Below, in pieces: positions 53,480 through 63,975 of a stretch of DNA of 64,000 nucleotides. The position numbers and the translations under genes are program-made. The stretch spans positions 74,980,232 to 75,044,231 of the forward strand of contig JAVIAB010000041.1 in NCBI GenBank assembly GCA_032433765.1. The letters run 5' to 3'. The stretch comes from Megaustenia siamemsis (Eukaryota; Mollusca; Gastropoda; Stylommatophora; Ariophantidae). The notes under the pieces were generated by a model. That model was not told the origin of the DNA, did no database searches, and saw only the letters and a list, made by a program, of their open reading frames with translations. How positions within the stretch are numbered: the first letter of the stretch is position 1; each line of letters begins with the position of its first letter.

Positions 53480-56248
53480 CAAGTATGGCCAATTTCTTTT
53501 AAATGGCGGGCCACTTTTTTATTATTTTTTTTTTTGTGGCGGGCCACACACATAACATCAATACAAATAAACTTGGCATTTGTTTTAAGGTAATATCTTT
53601 GTTATTTATCAGCATTATTTGCCTACATATCATTTTGTTGCAACAGAGTTTAAAAATGCCTAGTTGATTTATAAAAATGAATAAAATTTGCTATTTATAT
53701 TGTTTAACAAACATGTTTTAGTTAGGTCATTTTAAAGATGACATGTAACAAACTTTAATGAGAACAATGTGGACGTTCATGTGCAGCAACAAGTTCATCT
53801 AAGTCTTAGTCAACTTTCATAATTCATGTGTAAAGATGATGATGATATTCGTAATAAATCCTGAAGGTGGCCATCAGTGAGTCGGTTTCTTTGTGACGAT
53901 TTAATCTCCTTCATTGTTGAGAAAGCTCATTCACATATATATGTGCTTCCAAACATAGAAGTAATTAATTTTCAAACTGAAATCACTCAATGTGGGATAT
54001 TTTTCATGTGGCACAAGTTTCCAAAAGTCAACTCCTATCTCCATCCTTGATTGGAAAAAGGGGTCACTTTGGAGGTTACATAACTCCAACTGAAAAGTGT
54101 CATGTTGTTAGAAAATGTCACACTTCATAGGGTTGTTAAACAATGCTGGTTCTGGTTCTGGTCGTATACCACTGAAGTCAGAAAATCATTCATTGAATTG
54201 CTCCAATAGTTTGTCTAACATTAATACAGAAAATTGTAAATCAGTGTCACTGCGCTCCTCGATCAATTCTTTGCACGAAGGAAAATAAATGAAGTTTTCT
54301 TTGGCCAGGGTAAATCTAAAATCTTTTAGTTGACTTATAAATCCATCTAGGTGTCCTACCAAATCTGAGACTGATTGGGAACGTCCCTATAGCTTCACGT
54401 TGAGTTTATTCATGTGCTGGGTGATATCAGTTAAAAAGGCCAATACGCTGTTAAAATGTGGATCAAACATTTTTCTGATCAGTTCTTTGTTGGTATCATG
54501 TTTCTCTAAAAACTGCTTTATCTCGTTACTCAAAGCAAAAAACCTCCTCAAACAATTCCCTCTGCTTAGCCAGCGTACTTGTGTGTAGAGCACTAAATCG
54601 CCATATTCCGCCTCAACTTCTGATAGAAAATTTATAAACTGTCAGTGTGTCAAAGCCTGATTCCTGCCTTTTATTAAATTCACACACTTTATTACAGTTT
54701 TCCTAACATCCTCCACGTCTAGAATCTTGCCACACACCGCCTCCTGGTGTATAATGCGATGTAATGCTGGGCAATGGATTCCAGCCTTCCTTAATAATCC
54801 AACTAAACCTGTTTGAGTACCACACATTGACTTAGCGCCATCTGTCACTATTGCTGAAAGTCTGTTTATGTCACCGATACCGTTAACAACTTTCATAACT
54901 GAGTCATAAATGTTTTGACCTTTGGTCGTATTATGCAATGAATCTAAAGCTAGTAGCTCTTCATTGATAATAAAGTCTTTTGAAACAGTTCTTATGAAAA
55001 TTAAAAGTTCTGATGTGTCTGATATGTCAGTAGATTCATCCAACGCCAGAGAAAAGTAAGCAGAATTTGTAACGACACTCTTTAATTTACTATATATATG
55101 AGAACTTATTTCCTCAACCCTTCTAGTGACTGTCTGTTTTGATAGTGGAACGCTCTCAAAATGACGCAATTTTTTCTTCCCCAAATGCACGCGCCATGCT
55201 AAAAGAACAAAGCTTTACAAATCACCGTCACATAATGATTTTTATTTTTATTTCGCTATCTCTGCGCTTACAACAAACGATGCAATTAAGGAACTTGTTT
55301 GTTTTGTTGTAAATGCAGTAAAAACATATTTCTGGGCACTAACCTTTTTCATCAAATTGCACACAAGTGTAGAACATATTATACCAATGTAGTCCTTGTA
55401 TTTAGCAGCGTGGTGCTGCGTGTAATGCCATTTATGATTACACTTTTTACTTACAGACAACACTTGCAAATACACAAGACACTGTCGTTTGCTATCCTTA
55501 TTGTTGATAAATAAAAATTCATGTTTCAATTTCTCATGAAAAAATATGATTTTTTTTTCAATTAATTGACGTTTATTGCTCATATTATACCACGACCGAA
55601 GCAACAGACAATGAAAACACAGATAACAACAATAGCACTGTTTCCTGTTTAAAATGGCACTGTTCAATGTAACTTGACAAAATCAAAATGATCAGATTGG
55701 ATAACGGATATATAATTTTGACTGATGAAAAGAGGATTGGAGAGAAAGAAACTGAAAGTAAAATAATTATGGGGTGAATGTGTTGGGTAGGTGGGAGGTG
55801 GGTGACTGACAGTTTTTCTTGGCGGAAACTGTTTGAACTCGCCGAACCGAGAGTCGATTCTAGAACCATTCGTCGGCTTCTTCATTTGTTTCAGTTGATC
55901 GCAGGATGATCAAACGGGAAAAAAAGGATGGGTCGGGAATGACGGGAAGGTGACATTAAACTATCTACTAGAGTGTTCCGAGTGTTAAATATGGGTCTAC
56001 TTGTACTATTATTCTTCTTTGATTTATCCCGGATGTTTCCACCAATAATTATACTTTATTTTAAACAAACTACTAGGGAATATTTGAGTTAGCTTTCTCC
56101 ACGGTAGAAGTTAATGTAACAAATTTTAAATCGATTTTACTCGGGACATTTTGCTCAATGCAACCTGATTTTATTTTGTATCCGCCGCGGGCCAAAAAAA
56201 GGACGTCGCGTGCCACTTGTGGCCCGGGCACCTTATTGGCTATCCCTG
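53480..56248 (-). mobile_element. hAT transposon, 2,769 bp, with 8-bp target duplication
   Basis: ATGTAGAT is duplicated at 53472-53479 and 56249-56256. The terminal inverted repeats are CAAGTATGGCCAAT and, on the other end, CAGGGATAGCCAAT (11 of 14 identical; CA-starting as in hAT). Removing the insert rejoins the L-B frame (EDLYDVD to NSWKRI). It encodes a broken transposase on the minus strand, listed separately. Confidence 0.92.
53900..55560 (-). pseudogene. hAT-family transposase, broken
   Basis: A minus-strand remnant. A BED-finger-like N-terminus is seen at 55290-55560 (CLVYLQ...WHYTQHHAAKY). Next comes the best block, 182 codons at 54642-55190, with FESVPLSKQTVTRRVEEISS, YFSLALDESTDISDTSELL (the D of the catalytic region) and VTDGAKSMCGTQTGLVGLL (second D region). 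An in-frame TGA after ALTH interrupts it. It continues VLYTQVRWLSRGNCLRRFFA to 54387, and a degraded C-terminal dimerisation region lies near 54000 (EKYPTLSDFSL). It resembles the hAT group that gave rise to GTF2IRD2-like and ZBED-type genes. At least one stop and several frameshifts mean there is no active enzyme. Confidence 0.85.
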
Positions 56249-57059
56249 ATGTAGATAATTCATGGAAGCGGATAAAATCGCACATCCTTGACTGTGCAAT
56301 CTCTTCTTTTGGTGAAGATTAACACTCCACCATGGATTGGTTTCAAGAAAACTCAATGAAACTCATGCCACTTGTAGAGAAGCAGAACAAGACTTTCTTA
56401 ACCTTAAAGAATTACCATTTGCGAGAGCAAAAAAGATCGTTTGAAGCAAGAAATGGCAGAAGTACAATGGGAATTGAGGATATGTGTAAACGAATGCTGG
56501 CCAAATGTGTGGTTCACTGTCCAGGAAACTGCTGTGTTGGGCGAATCATGAACAATGTATAACAACATAAAGACTGCTCTTGGCTCAAACATCTTAAACA
56601 TTGCTCCCTTAAAAGATACAAATGGGGAGCCTATCAGTGACAAAACTAAACATTTGTAACGATGGGCTGAACATTACTCAAGTCTCTACTCTGAAGGTAG
56701 ACCAACAAGCCCACTCATAGACCAGCTAGTCCCAAAATGTTCAGTGCTGACTGAACTAGACAATGAGCAACTGAAAAGGAATTTCTTGATGACATCCACA
56801 AACTTCCAGAATTCAACTTTAACTCAAGATTTAAAACATACAAGTACATCAACTGTTTTATGAGAAAATCAACTTTGATGGATTCGAGAAAATGTGTGAG
56901 ATTTGGAAATTGTCCCAAGTTTCTGTTCTATAGATGATGATGTCGTAATCACGATTTCTTAATCATTGCCTCGATCTTGTCTTCAACTTGAAAAACTGTA
57001 ACAATTTCTCCTTTGAAATTTAAGGTGAGAAAATTTTAATGGGATAATATCTAACAGAT

Positions 57060-57415
57060 TAGCCATTTGGATACCATCACACTGTAATATACAAGAAAAC
57101 AAATGTGCAGACAAACTAATTAAGGAAGGAGGGAGATTACAACAAAAGCAATATCTGGTCAGCTACGATGAAGCTAGATTTATGATCTAAGACCAGTATC
57201 ATGAAAAATGGAAACAAGAACACCCTAAGTATAACATGAGGGATGGATACCTACAATTATAAAGGAAGGATCATGTCATCAAACTTAACCTACACACTGA
57301 CCACAACAGAATGAGAAACCACATGTTCACCAAACTCAAAATTGGAACTACCCGTCAATGCCACTGTACCCTGGTATTACAACAAAACACATTCTACAAG
57401 ATTGCCTCCAATTAA
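57060..57415 (+). pseudogene. RNase H domain fragment of another retroelement
   Basis: The plus strand reads IWIPSHCNIQENKCADKLIK followed by EGG, the last RNase H block (WIPSHxxIxxNExADxLA). It then gives QYHEKWKQEHPKYNMRDGY and MRNHMFTKLKIGTTRQCHC, the conserved C-terminal region seen in LINEs with RNase H. It differs from the L-G copies. AAAACTGTAACAATTTCTCC occurs on both sides, at 56993 and 57481. Confidence 0.6.
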
Positions 57416-57749
57416 AAGGCGTGAGAGGACGATGTGGCCCACACCCACCTCCCTGGAGGAGAAACTCAATAGGTACTCAAAAACTGTAACAATTTCTCCT
57501 TGAAGATTAAAGATGAGATAATTAATGTGTGTAAAAATATCTGACAGATATGCCAATCTTATTAACCTGGTAAATCTGTCAAATGGTTGGTGATGTGAAA
57601 CTGCTTCTCCTTGAGAAATAACCTTATTTCATCTCTCAGTTTAACCATAAATGTGACAAAACTTTACCTCATTATAGCCAGTGGACTTCACTGTCTAGCC
57701 AAAGTTGAAAATTAGTGCTTCCTATATCCTTATAGAGTTGTTATAAAAT
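57416..57749. other. Unassigned segment
   Basis: AT-rich. It contains the second copy of AAAACTGTAACAATTTCTCC and no recognised gene. Confidence 0.4.
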
Positions 57750-58640
57750 TCTTTAATCCAGTGATTTGCTTTTAAAAAAAATTAACATTTTTGACTGATT
57801 GATTTAAAGTCTCTTTTGATTGTTCTGGCATCTTAGCAACAAGAACTTCCCTATGTATGCAACAAATATGCCAAGTTACCGATAGTATGATTTCCTTAAT
57901 TCGTGTTACAAGTCCGGTAAGCTTTTGGGGAGATTGCTTGTGCACCATCTGTACTAATTCCAACACATTTCAACCAATCCAAGTAATGAGGTGTTATAAC
58001 ATTATTTAAGCTGTTAAACATTTCTTCAGGAACAGAACATACCAAGAAGCAGATGAACAGTGTGTCTTCAAAAACAATTCTCTCGTGTTCATAATAACGT
58101 AACACAACCACGTCACTTTGTTATATCTGTGCTTTCACCTCATTAGAGAGTAAAATAATGGGAATATAGAATTTCTAATAATTGTTCATTCATATTGGCT
58201 GACAAACTGTTGATTTGATTTTTCACAGTATCAATTGACAGAGATATAAAGTAAAGATCCTTGGCAGTTTTCTTGTTGATCACTGCTGACACCATTATTT
58301 TTGCAGCAGGCAATATAAATTCTGTATCTATTGTGTACAGTTTTCTTGCTTGTACTATAGGTAGAGACATTGCAAAGGAAGCCATCACAGCATTTTCATT
58401 TTTACAACCAGTTGCAGTCTTTTTTTTTCATTTCAATTTTCCTGAAGTTCACCATTCTTACTTTAAAAAAAAAATGTATGCATTGTGTAGCATGTTCTTC
58501 ATGTTTAGCATTGAGATGCCTTGGTAGTTGAGATGGTTTCATAGCCTCATTGGACAGTACATCGTAATACAACACACACTGTGGTAGCTGCTTGTCTTTG
58601 AGACCTGTACACATCAAACCAAGCCACAGATACTCTTTAC
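57750..58640 (-). pseudogene. Second hAT transposase remnant, ZBED5-like
   Basis: The minus strand reads in order YDVLSNEAMKPSQLPRHLNA followed by KH (BED zinc-finger part), then FAMSLPIVQARKLYTIDTE and FILPAAKIMVSAVINKKTA. It then gives LDWLKCVGISTDGAQAISPK (second catalytic region), and finally GLVTRIKEIILSVTWHICC and LNQSVKNVNFF. The order is that of ZBED5-like hAT proteins. Three or more frame breaks make it inactive. It is not the same family as the element at 53480-56248. No terminal repeats were found. Confidence 0.8.
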
Positions 58641-59095
58641 CATAATGGTAGCATTTTTCAGGTGGCTAACATTGTTTGTAATGTCCTTCGAACAAGAGGA
58701 TTCCTTATCAAAATCAGCATTTCTTGCATTAACAGCTAATGATCCATGTTGATATGGCCGCGGAGTTTGAGAAATGCTGTTCTACAGTACTTTCTCCATC
58801 TTCCATTCTGCAAGAGATGTTCATCTTCTGCAGCAGTCATTTCACATCATTGTTGTATCAGTTCAGAACAATCTTACATGCTCCAAGAAACTATTATTTC
58901 ACTATTTTACTCAGGGCAATGCTCCCATAGATGCAGTTTCTGATCCTAAAATGCCAGTGCGACGAAGTTGTTGATGATGTTGAAAATGTTTTCCATTTGT
59001 TATAATTATAATGAGATGCAACCTTAAACTATTAGCCACTTCATCTAAGGTACAAATTGTATGATCCCATGAACGCATGTTGACAATATATAATG
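58641..59095. other. Unassigned segment beside hAT remnant
   Basis: No recognised gene. It may include 5' noncoding sequence of the hAT remnant. Confidence 0.35.
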
Positions 59096-59099
59096 ACAT

Positions 59100-59213
59100 T
59101 TAAAAAAAAAAAAAAAAGTGTTATGGTAACAGCTTTATGTAGGTGAGAAACAAAACAATAATTGAATGATGTTTCCGTCAAGTAGGCCTCTAGCTGGAAC
59201 AGTAAACAACAAC

Positions 59214-59249
<36 letters not shown>

Positions 59250-59250
59250 A
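59100..59250. mobile_element. Single arm of the foldback element family
   Basis: Poly(A), TATGGTAACAGCTTTATGTA, then AGTAGGCCTCTAGCTGGAAC and AACAACAACACAAATATATA match one arm of 40401-40655 in order. The minus strand at 59170-59197 again shows a hammerhead-like hairpin, with a weakened stem. It ends in a (TA)n run. Confidence 0.65.
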
Positions 59251-60260
59251 TATACACAGAAATCTAACTACATGACATAATATGCTAGATGCACAAGAAA
59301 GGAAAAAAAAAATATTCACTTCCCTGCGGTCCAGAGCTTGGTCAGCCACTGACTGAACTAAAATTGGTAGGTGGGCTGACCTACTATTTTTCTCACTGAT
59401 CAGGTAGTCAGGTGAGTGATAAATGGGAAGGTTTCTAAAAATGTGGGGAGGTATAAGTTACATATAAAACTGTGTATATATAACTATGGGTGTGCACACT
59501 GAACAGATGTGCAATAAAACATGTGCACATAACCATATGCAAAAGCATTAGTCTGTGTATATTGCCACAAAAGCTCACAAAAGAAATCGGGAAAGGTGTC
59601 CAAATGTGTCAATACATATGCAGAAAAATATACATACATGTACAGGTGGTTGCGCATAGGGGTAGGAAATGTGTAGTAGGTGTCATATGTGTATGAGTGA
59701 TATGTTCATGTCTTGGGGGAAAAGGGGGGGGGGGGAGACAGCGAACCCAAAATATACAACATATATCCACCTTATTTGTGCATCTGATGACCATTTATCT
59801 CCATTTTCACTGTTTAAAGATAATTAAATAGTTGTGAATGTCTTGTTGTGGTTTACAAAAGATTACAATATCTTTCCTTTTCAACATGAGATATGCAACT
59901 TCATCGTAATAGTTTTGAGTTGTGATTCTTCTCCCTTTCCTTTCGTTTCTATTTATTGTTTCAAGGTTGGTTAGTTAGTTTTTTTTGGTCTGCTGTGGAA
60001 TTTCTGAGGAAGATTTTGGTAAACTTGTCTCCATTATTCTGACAATATCTGCTTGTAATGATGTACCCAATGGTTTTATTGTGGATGCCACATTGTTATA
60101 GATTCACACTGACTCTTGTTGTATTTATCTTTGTACTTCTTGACAGGGACTACATCACATTGATTTAGTTGACCAACACATATAACAGGTCATTCATGAC
60201 AGTCTTTCTTGAATACATAATGATAATCAGTTTATTGATTTCTTTCAGCACAATGATCTA
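59251..60260. other. Unassigned segment before the Tc1/mariner-group element
   Basis: There is no recognised gene. A poly(G) run lies near 59722-59735 (GGGGGAAAAGGGGGGGGGGG). A purine/pyrimidine-mixed AT-rich sequence continues to the TA target of the next element. Confidence 0.5.
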
Positions 60261-60783
60261 CTATAGTCCGTTCAGAAATTCATAACCACACTTGAATTAG
60301 CTTTACGTGATAACCGTTTGTTATTTTGCTTTCAACTTTTGCATGTAATCTTATAATATTGATGTCGTTATAGAAATATTTTTTGCTCCGAGAAATTTGA
60401 TCTAGTTTAAAAGTTTTCTTCTTTAGGCTATATTAAATTCACCCTGTTCGAATTTGACACCATTTTAGGATATATACATTAATTTGGTGCGGTCGTTCAC
60501 GTAAAATAGTTTGGCTATTGCAGAAACACTAAGTTCAGGAAAATCCCGTGCACAAAACTGAATTGTTATTGAACGACATGACGCACCACGGCCTGGGCAT
60601 TAATTACCGAAGGGAAGGCGTATCTTTATTAATTTTGTGAAGACTCAGTAGACAATTTGTTGACTTTAAATACTAACATTTATATCTAAATTACAATGAG
60701 TTTGAAATGCAAATTTATAACTATGCAAAAGGTTACTGTTTTACTATATCAGCACTTCCTTAGGGAATTCAAGATGGGACAAA

Positions 60784-60970
60784 GTGCCTACTGCATCAAA
60801 TACAAAAGAGCAAATTAGGACATGGCTTGCGAATGAAAATGTCAAATTTGACGACACATATTTAAAACCCGAATTGTTACAACTTGTGAAGAATACGAAT
60901 AAGAAAAAGGTGTACCATGTTGACAAAATCATTGAGAAATACGGCCACACTAATTGTAACCAATTGAATT
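60784..60970 (+). pseudogene. Fragment of a related DDE transposase
   Basis: VPTASNTKEQIRTWLANENV, DDTYLKPELLQLVKNTN and VDKIIEKYGH align with residues of about 285-336 of the 427-residue transposase at 61530 (IPTSSSTKDAIKTWLIKEH, NDSYLKPELLSLVKQTQ, IDKLIQEHGH), with about half of the residues the same. The catalytic blocks on either side are missing. It belongs to an internally deleted, diverged relative. Confidence 0.75.
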
Positions 60971-61529
60971 CATGTTTGCAAATACACATAACGAACAACA
61001 CCCACAATTAAGCACTATGTAGATACGCTTCTATAGTCCGTTCAGATTCGTTTGCCTAGACATTAATTTATTCTTTTCAAAAACTTATTGTTCATTTGCA
61101 TTGATCTTTTGAAGTTAGGTTTAGAATACTAATGTCGCTATAAAAATATTTTTTTATCAAAGAAATGTGATCCAGTTTCAAAGATGCCTTATTTAACCTA
61201 TATTTAAAAAAAGTTAATCGATATTATAAACACCGGCGGGATTATGTAGATGCTTACATCTCACAGCTGATTCTTTAACATATAGGCATGACCTTCACGG
61301 CTGAATGCGCACCGTCCTAAAATAGTTATGTTTCCACTATAAATTGTTATAAAGAAATGTTACATATGAAATTTCCCGTTTAGCACAAAATGACATTTTA
61401 GCCGAAACCGGAAATTATGTGACGTCAAAATCACGGCCGTAGACTCGAGTTCGAGTCATAATTCAGAGGCAAATCTCAATATTTACAGAAAGGAGGTGGC
61501 ACTATCCATATTATCTTCTGCAAGTCTAT

Positions 61530-62813
61530 GTGAGAATGAATATAAAGGCAAAATATTTTACTGAGCATAACATTGCTATAAAGATTTATCAATACTTCTG
61601 CAGAGAGCGTAAAAAGGGACATCTTTATTGTTCTTTATCAAACCCTGAGAAGAGAACAATGCATATTTTAGGTTTGTGTAAACGTTCATTTGATCGAATA
61701 GTTAAAGGAAGCGGATATTTATTGCCAACAAATGCAAGAAAGCAAGGAAGGAAAGAAACGTTAGACAGTTTTGATAAGGACCTAGTAAAAAGAGAAATCT
61801 GTCGAATGTTTGATATAAACGAAGACGTGACACTTAGAAAGTTGAAGCTTTCGCTGAAAACTAACAACGACATTGAAATATCAAAAACTTCATTATGGAA
61901 AATATTAAGAAGTGTAGGCTTCACCTTTAGAAAGTATGCTGGTGGAAAAAACATTATTTGTGAGAAGCCACATCTAGTAGCTCTTAGAAGCAAGTATTTA
62001 CGTGAAGTGAAGGAAATGCGCGAAAATGATTATGATATTGTTTATTTAGATGAAACTTGGATCAACGGTCATCATACAAATGAAAAGGAATGGCAGTTAG
62101 CAGATGAAAGTATTAAAAGATCAGTACCAAGCAGTAAAGGGCAACGTTTGATAGTTGCACATGCAGGTAGCAGACATAATGGGTTGTTACAGAATGCTCA
62201 TCTCGTTTTCATTTCAAAATCCATAGACAATAGAGACTACCACTCCGAAATGAATGGGCACATATTTAAAGACTGGATCGAGAAAAGTATCCTTCCAATA
62301 TTAGATCGACCTTCTTGTCTGATAATGGACAATGCTTCATACCATAACGTAGTTAACGTAGAAGATAGAATCCCAACATCATCAAGTACAAAAGATGCAA
62401 TCAAAACGTGGCTCATAAAAGAACACATACAAGTTAACGACAGCTACTTGAAACCCGAATTGCTTAGCCTTGTAAAACAGACACAACATACAAAGATATT
62501 TAAAATAGACAAGTTAATTCAAGAACATGGCCATAGATGTTTGAGACTACCTCCATATCATGCACACTTAAATCCTATAGAACTAGTTTGGGCAAAAGTT
62601 AAAGGACACGTAGCATATACAAATAAAACTTTCAAATTATGCGATGTTGAGACACTTACAAATCAGGCTCTATCAAATATAAATAAAGACTACTGGGTAA
62701 AATGTGAGGATCATGTGTTACGACAAGAAGAGGAATATTGGAAAAAGGATGGTTTGTTGTTTGTTCAGCCGAAAGCAGTAATCGACCTATTTGACTCGTC
62801 TGATTCTGAATGA
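61530..62813 (+). CDS. DDE transposase, IS630/Tc1/mariner group, long D-to-E spacing
   Basis: An uninterrupted 427-codon frame. The N-terminal 130 residues form a helix-turn-helix DNA-binding region (LGLCKRSFDRIVKGSGYLL, then ISKTSLWKILRSVGFTFRK, the second being a paired-like HTH). Catalytic residues are D174 in DIVYLDETWINGHH, D267 in CLIMDNASYHNV and E351 in HAHLNPIELVWAKVK. There are 83 residues between D267 and E351, against 34 in Tc1 and mariner. The extra stretch includes TKDAIKTWLIKEHIQVNDS. This is close to the DD82E group reported as Sailor; I rely on memory for that name. The first ATG gives a length typical of the group. The frame is intact and the terminal repeats are close by, so the copy may be young. 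Confidence 0.9.
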   Translation: MRMNIKAKYFTEHNIAIKIYQYFCRERKKGHLYCSLSNPEKRTMHILGLCKRSFDRIVKGSGYLLPTNARKQGRKETLDSFDKDLVKREICRMFDINEDVTLRKLKLSLKTNNDIEISKTSLWKILRSVGFTFRKYAGGKNIICEKPHLVALRSKYLREVKEMRENDYDIVYLDETWINGHHTNEKEWQLADESIKRSVPSSKGQRLIVAHAGSRHNGLLQNAHLVFISKSIDNRDYHSEMNGHIFKDWIEKSILPILDRPSCLIMDNASYHNVVNVEDRIPTSSSTKDAIKTWLIKEHIQVNDSYLKPELLSLVKQTQHTKIFKIDKLIQEHGHRCLRLPPYHAHLNPIELVWAKVKGHVAYTNKTFKLCDVETLTNQALSNINKDYWVKCEDHVLRQEEEYWKKDGLLFVQPKAVIDLFDSSDSE

Positions 62814-62929
62814 TCATTACTCTGATTAAGTCTACAGATAAATAGTTTGATTTGCAAAATTTCCTAGTTGATTTGTTAAACAGTTTATTGTTCAAGACCA
62901 CCCAAGCAATCAAAATTATGTTATAAGCA

Positions 62930-63140
62930 AACCAACAACCATTACTTTGAATGGAAGCCTGCTTGAGTCAGTACAGAAGTTCAGCTATCTTGGATCTACT
63001 GTTACAGCCACACTTTCCTTAGATGAGGAACTAAATGTACGTATTTGAAAGGCAGCGACAACATTTGGGAAACTCACACCAAGAGCATGGAACTATATCA
63101 AATTGACTCTACGAACAAAAGTTCTATATATAATTTAAAA
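62930..63140 (+). pseudogene. LINE L-B reverse-transcriptase piece inside the transposon
   Basis: TLNGSLLESVQKFSYLGSTV, then TATLSLDEELNVRI, a stop and KAATTFGKLTPRAWNYIKL match ITLKDCPLESVQKFTYLGST to RAWNNTKLTQKT of L-B (24850-25040). It lies between the transposase stop and the right terminal repeat. It has no LINE tail, so it was probably captured rather than retroposed. Confidence 0.8.
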
Positions 63141-63449
63141 TTTGTATACTTGCCACCCAGTAAAATTTTATGGACACGCCTATGGGTCACCGTTGCACTA
63201 GATTACTGTAAAACATTTTGATTAGTGTCAAAATAATAGTTACATGGGCAAAGATCAAAGGAATTCGCCGCTTTAAGAAAACCGTTATAGCTAGACATCG
63301 AGTAACACATATGTTCTCGTGACATGGACATTTTAACACCGTATGCCAAAAATCATGTGAAATCATCAAGAACTTTTTGAATTATAAATCATAACATCTC
63401 GGCAAACGATTCTGAATGGACTATAGTAGCTGATGCACTTATCTGAAAT

Positions 63450-63975
63450 TCTTCTACTTCTTTTCTCTTTCACTGATACCTAAAAGGTGTCGTGGTTTAT
63501 ATCATTTGCCGTTCTTGAGCTGCTCGAACTGTCTGAATTAGTGATTTTCCTTTGTTGCTACATGTATCTATTACTGCATCTATCCATCTTCTTCTGGGTC
63601 TTCCTCTTGGTCTTTTTCCCTGCATTTTCGATAAGAGCGCCCTTGATGGTGATTGATAAGGATTCATTCTGACCAGGTGGCCAAACCAATTAAGTTGTTG
63701 TTCTATATATTCTTGGCAGGGTTTTGTTCCTACTATTTTTCTTATGGTTTCATTTGGTATTCTATCTCCTCTCGTGTTGTTTGTTACTTTTCTCAAGCAT
63801 CGTATCTCACATGTATTGATCTTTCTTAAATGTGATTTAGAAAGGGTCCATGTTTGACTTTCATAGCACAAAGTTGGTATGAAGATGCTATTTATAATTT
63901 GCTGTTTAGCTGTCATAGAAATGTTTGGATGTCTTAGCAATGGTGAAAGCTGGTATGTGACAGCATTTGCTTTTT
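63450..63975 (-). pseudogene. LINE family L-D, 3' end copy
   Basis: A 147-codon minus-strand frame reads SMTAKQQIINSIFIPTLCYE, WTLSKSHLRKINTCEIRCLR, VTNNTRGDRIPNETIRKIV, FGHLVRMNPYQSPSRALL and GKRPRGRPRRRWIDAVIDT. It continues to the same noncoding tail as the copy at 10445-10870. It is open here but lacks RT and endonuclease. It begins about 25 bp after the transposon. Confidence 0.85.

Larger units (their letters stand above)
52905..56930 (+). pseudogene. LINE family L-B, 5' half, split by a hAT element
   Basis: 52905-53479 holds a decayed APE-type endonuclease: CAYAPIMAATTAAKDKYYE, LLGDLNARIGSD (a GDxNARIG block), APAGRNASLQ and IEKAEDLYDVD. After the hAT insert, 56257 continues in register with NSWKRIKSHILDCAISSFG, then EQKRSFEARNGRS. 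It then gives TMYNNIKTALGSNILNIAP and GEPISDKTKHL, a stop, then RWAEHYSSLYSEGR. The last part matches the start of the L-B copy at 23630 (TMHDNIKKALG, GEPITDKGQQ), so the family can be placed. The copy breaks up after about 56930, within the RT fingers. Confidence 0.8.
60263..63426 (+). mobile_element. Composite Tc1/mariner-group transposon with internal third TIR
   Basis: The left end CTATAGTCCGTTCAGAA and the right end (reverse complement CTATAGTCCATTCAGAATCG) are flanked by TA at 60261-60262 and 63427-63428, the target duplication of this group. A third terminal repeat, CTATAGTCCGTTCAGATTCG, lies inside at 61031. It matches the right end better (24 of 26 bases) than the outer left end does. 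TT, not TA, precedes it. The unit 61031-63426 carries the full transposase; 60263-61030 carries only a piece of a related one. A LINE RT fragment lies before the right end. Confidence 0.85.

Noticed and set aside
54400..55514. Plus-strand frames inside the hAT element
   Set aside because: They are complements of the minus-strand transposase remnant.
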